NCBI RefSeq assembly: GCF_010015445.1
Contig: NC_053129.1
Span: forward strand, 18,566,749-18,630,748
Direction: 5' to 3'
Source: Perca fluviatilis
Lineage: Eukaryota > Chordata > Actinopteri > Perciformes > Percidae
DNA length: 64,000 nucleotides
In this document: one piece after another, positions 63,161 through 64,000 of the stretch
Numbering within the stretch: position 1 is the first letter of the stretch
How the letters are laid out: each line of letters opens with the position of its first letter
Translations under genes and position numbers: made by a program
Notes under the pieces: model-generated
The model's input: only the letters and a program-made list of their open reading frames with translations
What the model was told of the DNA's origin: nothing
Databases searched by the model: none

Positions 63161-64000
63161 TCCAGGGGCATGAACCATTTCATCTAATGGGGTCCATTGG
63201 TGGTGTCCCCCAGGATGAACCAACATTATGGAGACAACTTTGACAGGAATAAATGTCCATTAAGCTTCCTCATAGAGAAGGACACTACTTTATTTATGCC
63301 ACTATATGCTGGTTTTAAGCTAATTTACATCAAGCTAAATATAATACTTAAACACATACATGTATGTTACCTACTGAAATGTGGTTAATCATAAATCAGA
63401 TGATTGTGTATTGTATAAACACAATTTTTAAAATGTCTTCTTGTGGTGCTGCATCATCTTAATCTGCTGTAGCACCACAATTCCACTGTTAATATACATT
63501 AACAATTTTAATTTATTACACCCGGCATTACAGTTGATGTGGTCAGATATTGTTTGTTGCACCTGAGACCACATCCAACAGTGATGTTACTTCCCAGTGT
63601 GTGGACTGAGCATTCAGCAGCTGCTAATTGACACTGTCTTCTATGACATTCTAGATATATTTATTTATAAATGATCTGAACAGACCTTTGAGTCTGTTGT
63701 CTTGTAAAGCAACAGGTTGCCTCCTTTCTTCAGTTTATTAACAAGCATCAGTTTGTACATTAGACTCTGGAATCCAGAGTGCCTGAACTTGGATTAAACT
63801 AGAGCAGATGCTGCTGGAAGATTTCCAGCAGCATCATTTAGGTTTTATTTTTCTTTGTCGTCCCATGTGTGGATACTCATAACAAATGAAAAAAGACTGG
63901 TATATTCAGCATAATTTTGCACACTTTGAACATTGTTACAAAAAAACATTACAATATGTGCCTTAAATATACCGAATAAAAACATTGACTTCTTTTAAAG
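63161..64000 (+). other. ylpm1 intron, no exon seen
   Basis: AT-rich sequence to the end of the window. It contains a perfect inverted repeat with 13-bp arms and a 3-nt loop at 63807-63835. Nothing matches the expected last ylpm1 exons. Confidence 0.5.

Noticed and set aside
58767..64000. Search for the last ylpm1 exons (PKSKWE, RVRW, DWEKITDES-like)
   Set aside because: No matching frame was seen, so the gene is taken to continue beyond the window.

Overview
This window is nuclear DNA from a teleost fish, shown on the + strand. The evidence is two vertebrate nuclear genes with canonical GT-AG introns, Tc1-type transposons typical of fish, several hAT-like elements with 8-bp target duplications, a tRNA-type SINE, and many long (CA)n, (TA)n and (ATA)n microsatellites. 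The species cannot be named from the sequence. No bacterial operon, CRISPR array or viral genome is present.

Region 1 (1-14400) is the 3' part of an estrogen-related receptor gene, most likely esrrb. Four coding exons on the + strand (2716-2826, 3349-3510, 9495-9764, 12412-12656) run from just after the zinc-finger domain to the stop codon. All junctions are in phase 1, and the exons encode the hinge and the complete ligand-binding domain with its AF-2 helix. The start codon, N-terminus and most of the DNA-binding domain lie upstream of the window. Poly(A) signals at 12723, 13702 and 14346 mark a 3' UTR of about 0.07 to 1.7 kb.

Region 2 (about 14400-31600) has no protein gene that I can support. 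It holds a 538-bp internally deleted Tc1 derivative (17372-17909), another probable repeat (25670-26205), microsatellites, a suspicious homopolymer-rich block (22996-23150), and several ATTA-rich non-simple stretches that look like vertebrate conserved non-coding elements. The last is a judgement by eye only.

Region 3 (31600-64000) is the 5' and central part of ylpm1 (YLP motif-containing 1, also called ZAP3). I could join 17 coding exons, plus one probable 24-nt microexon, into a single open frame of 1881 codons (31975-58766). They cover the Q- and P-rich N-terminus, a 2.7-kb disordered exon with two expanded in-frame tandem repeats, an R/E/D-rich segment, and the C-terminal P-loop kinase-like domain. 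The last exons, which in mammals carry the PP1-binding RVRW motif, are not in the window.

The introns of ylpm1 are packed with DNA transposons. Four elements have clear 8-bp (or 7/8) duplications. One element family is present twice, at 35976 and 52993. A fold-back element lies at 37921, two near-complete Tc1 copies lie in inverted orientation 22 bp apart (47596-49225 and about 49248-50756), and a third Tc1-like copy lies at 57107. Two insertions sit only 10 bp and 25 bp downstream of splice donors.

In human, ESRRB and YLPM1 both lie on 14q24.3 but are separated by many genes. Here they are next to each other in the same orientation with about 19 kb between them. That supports the esrrb call and suggests rearrangement or loss of the intervening genes.
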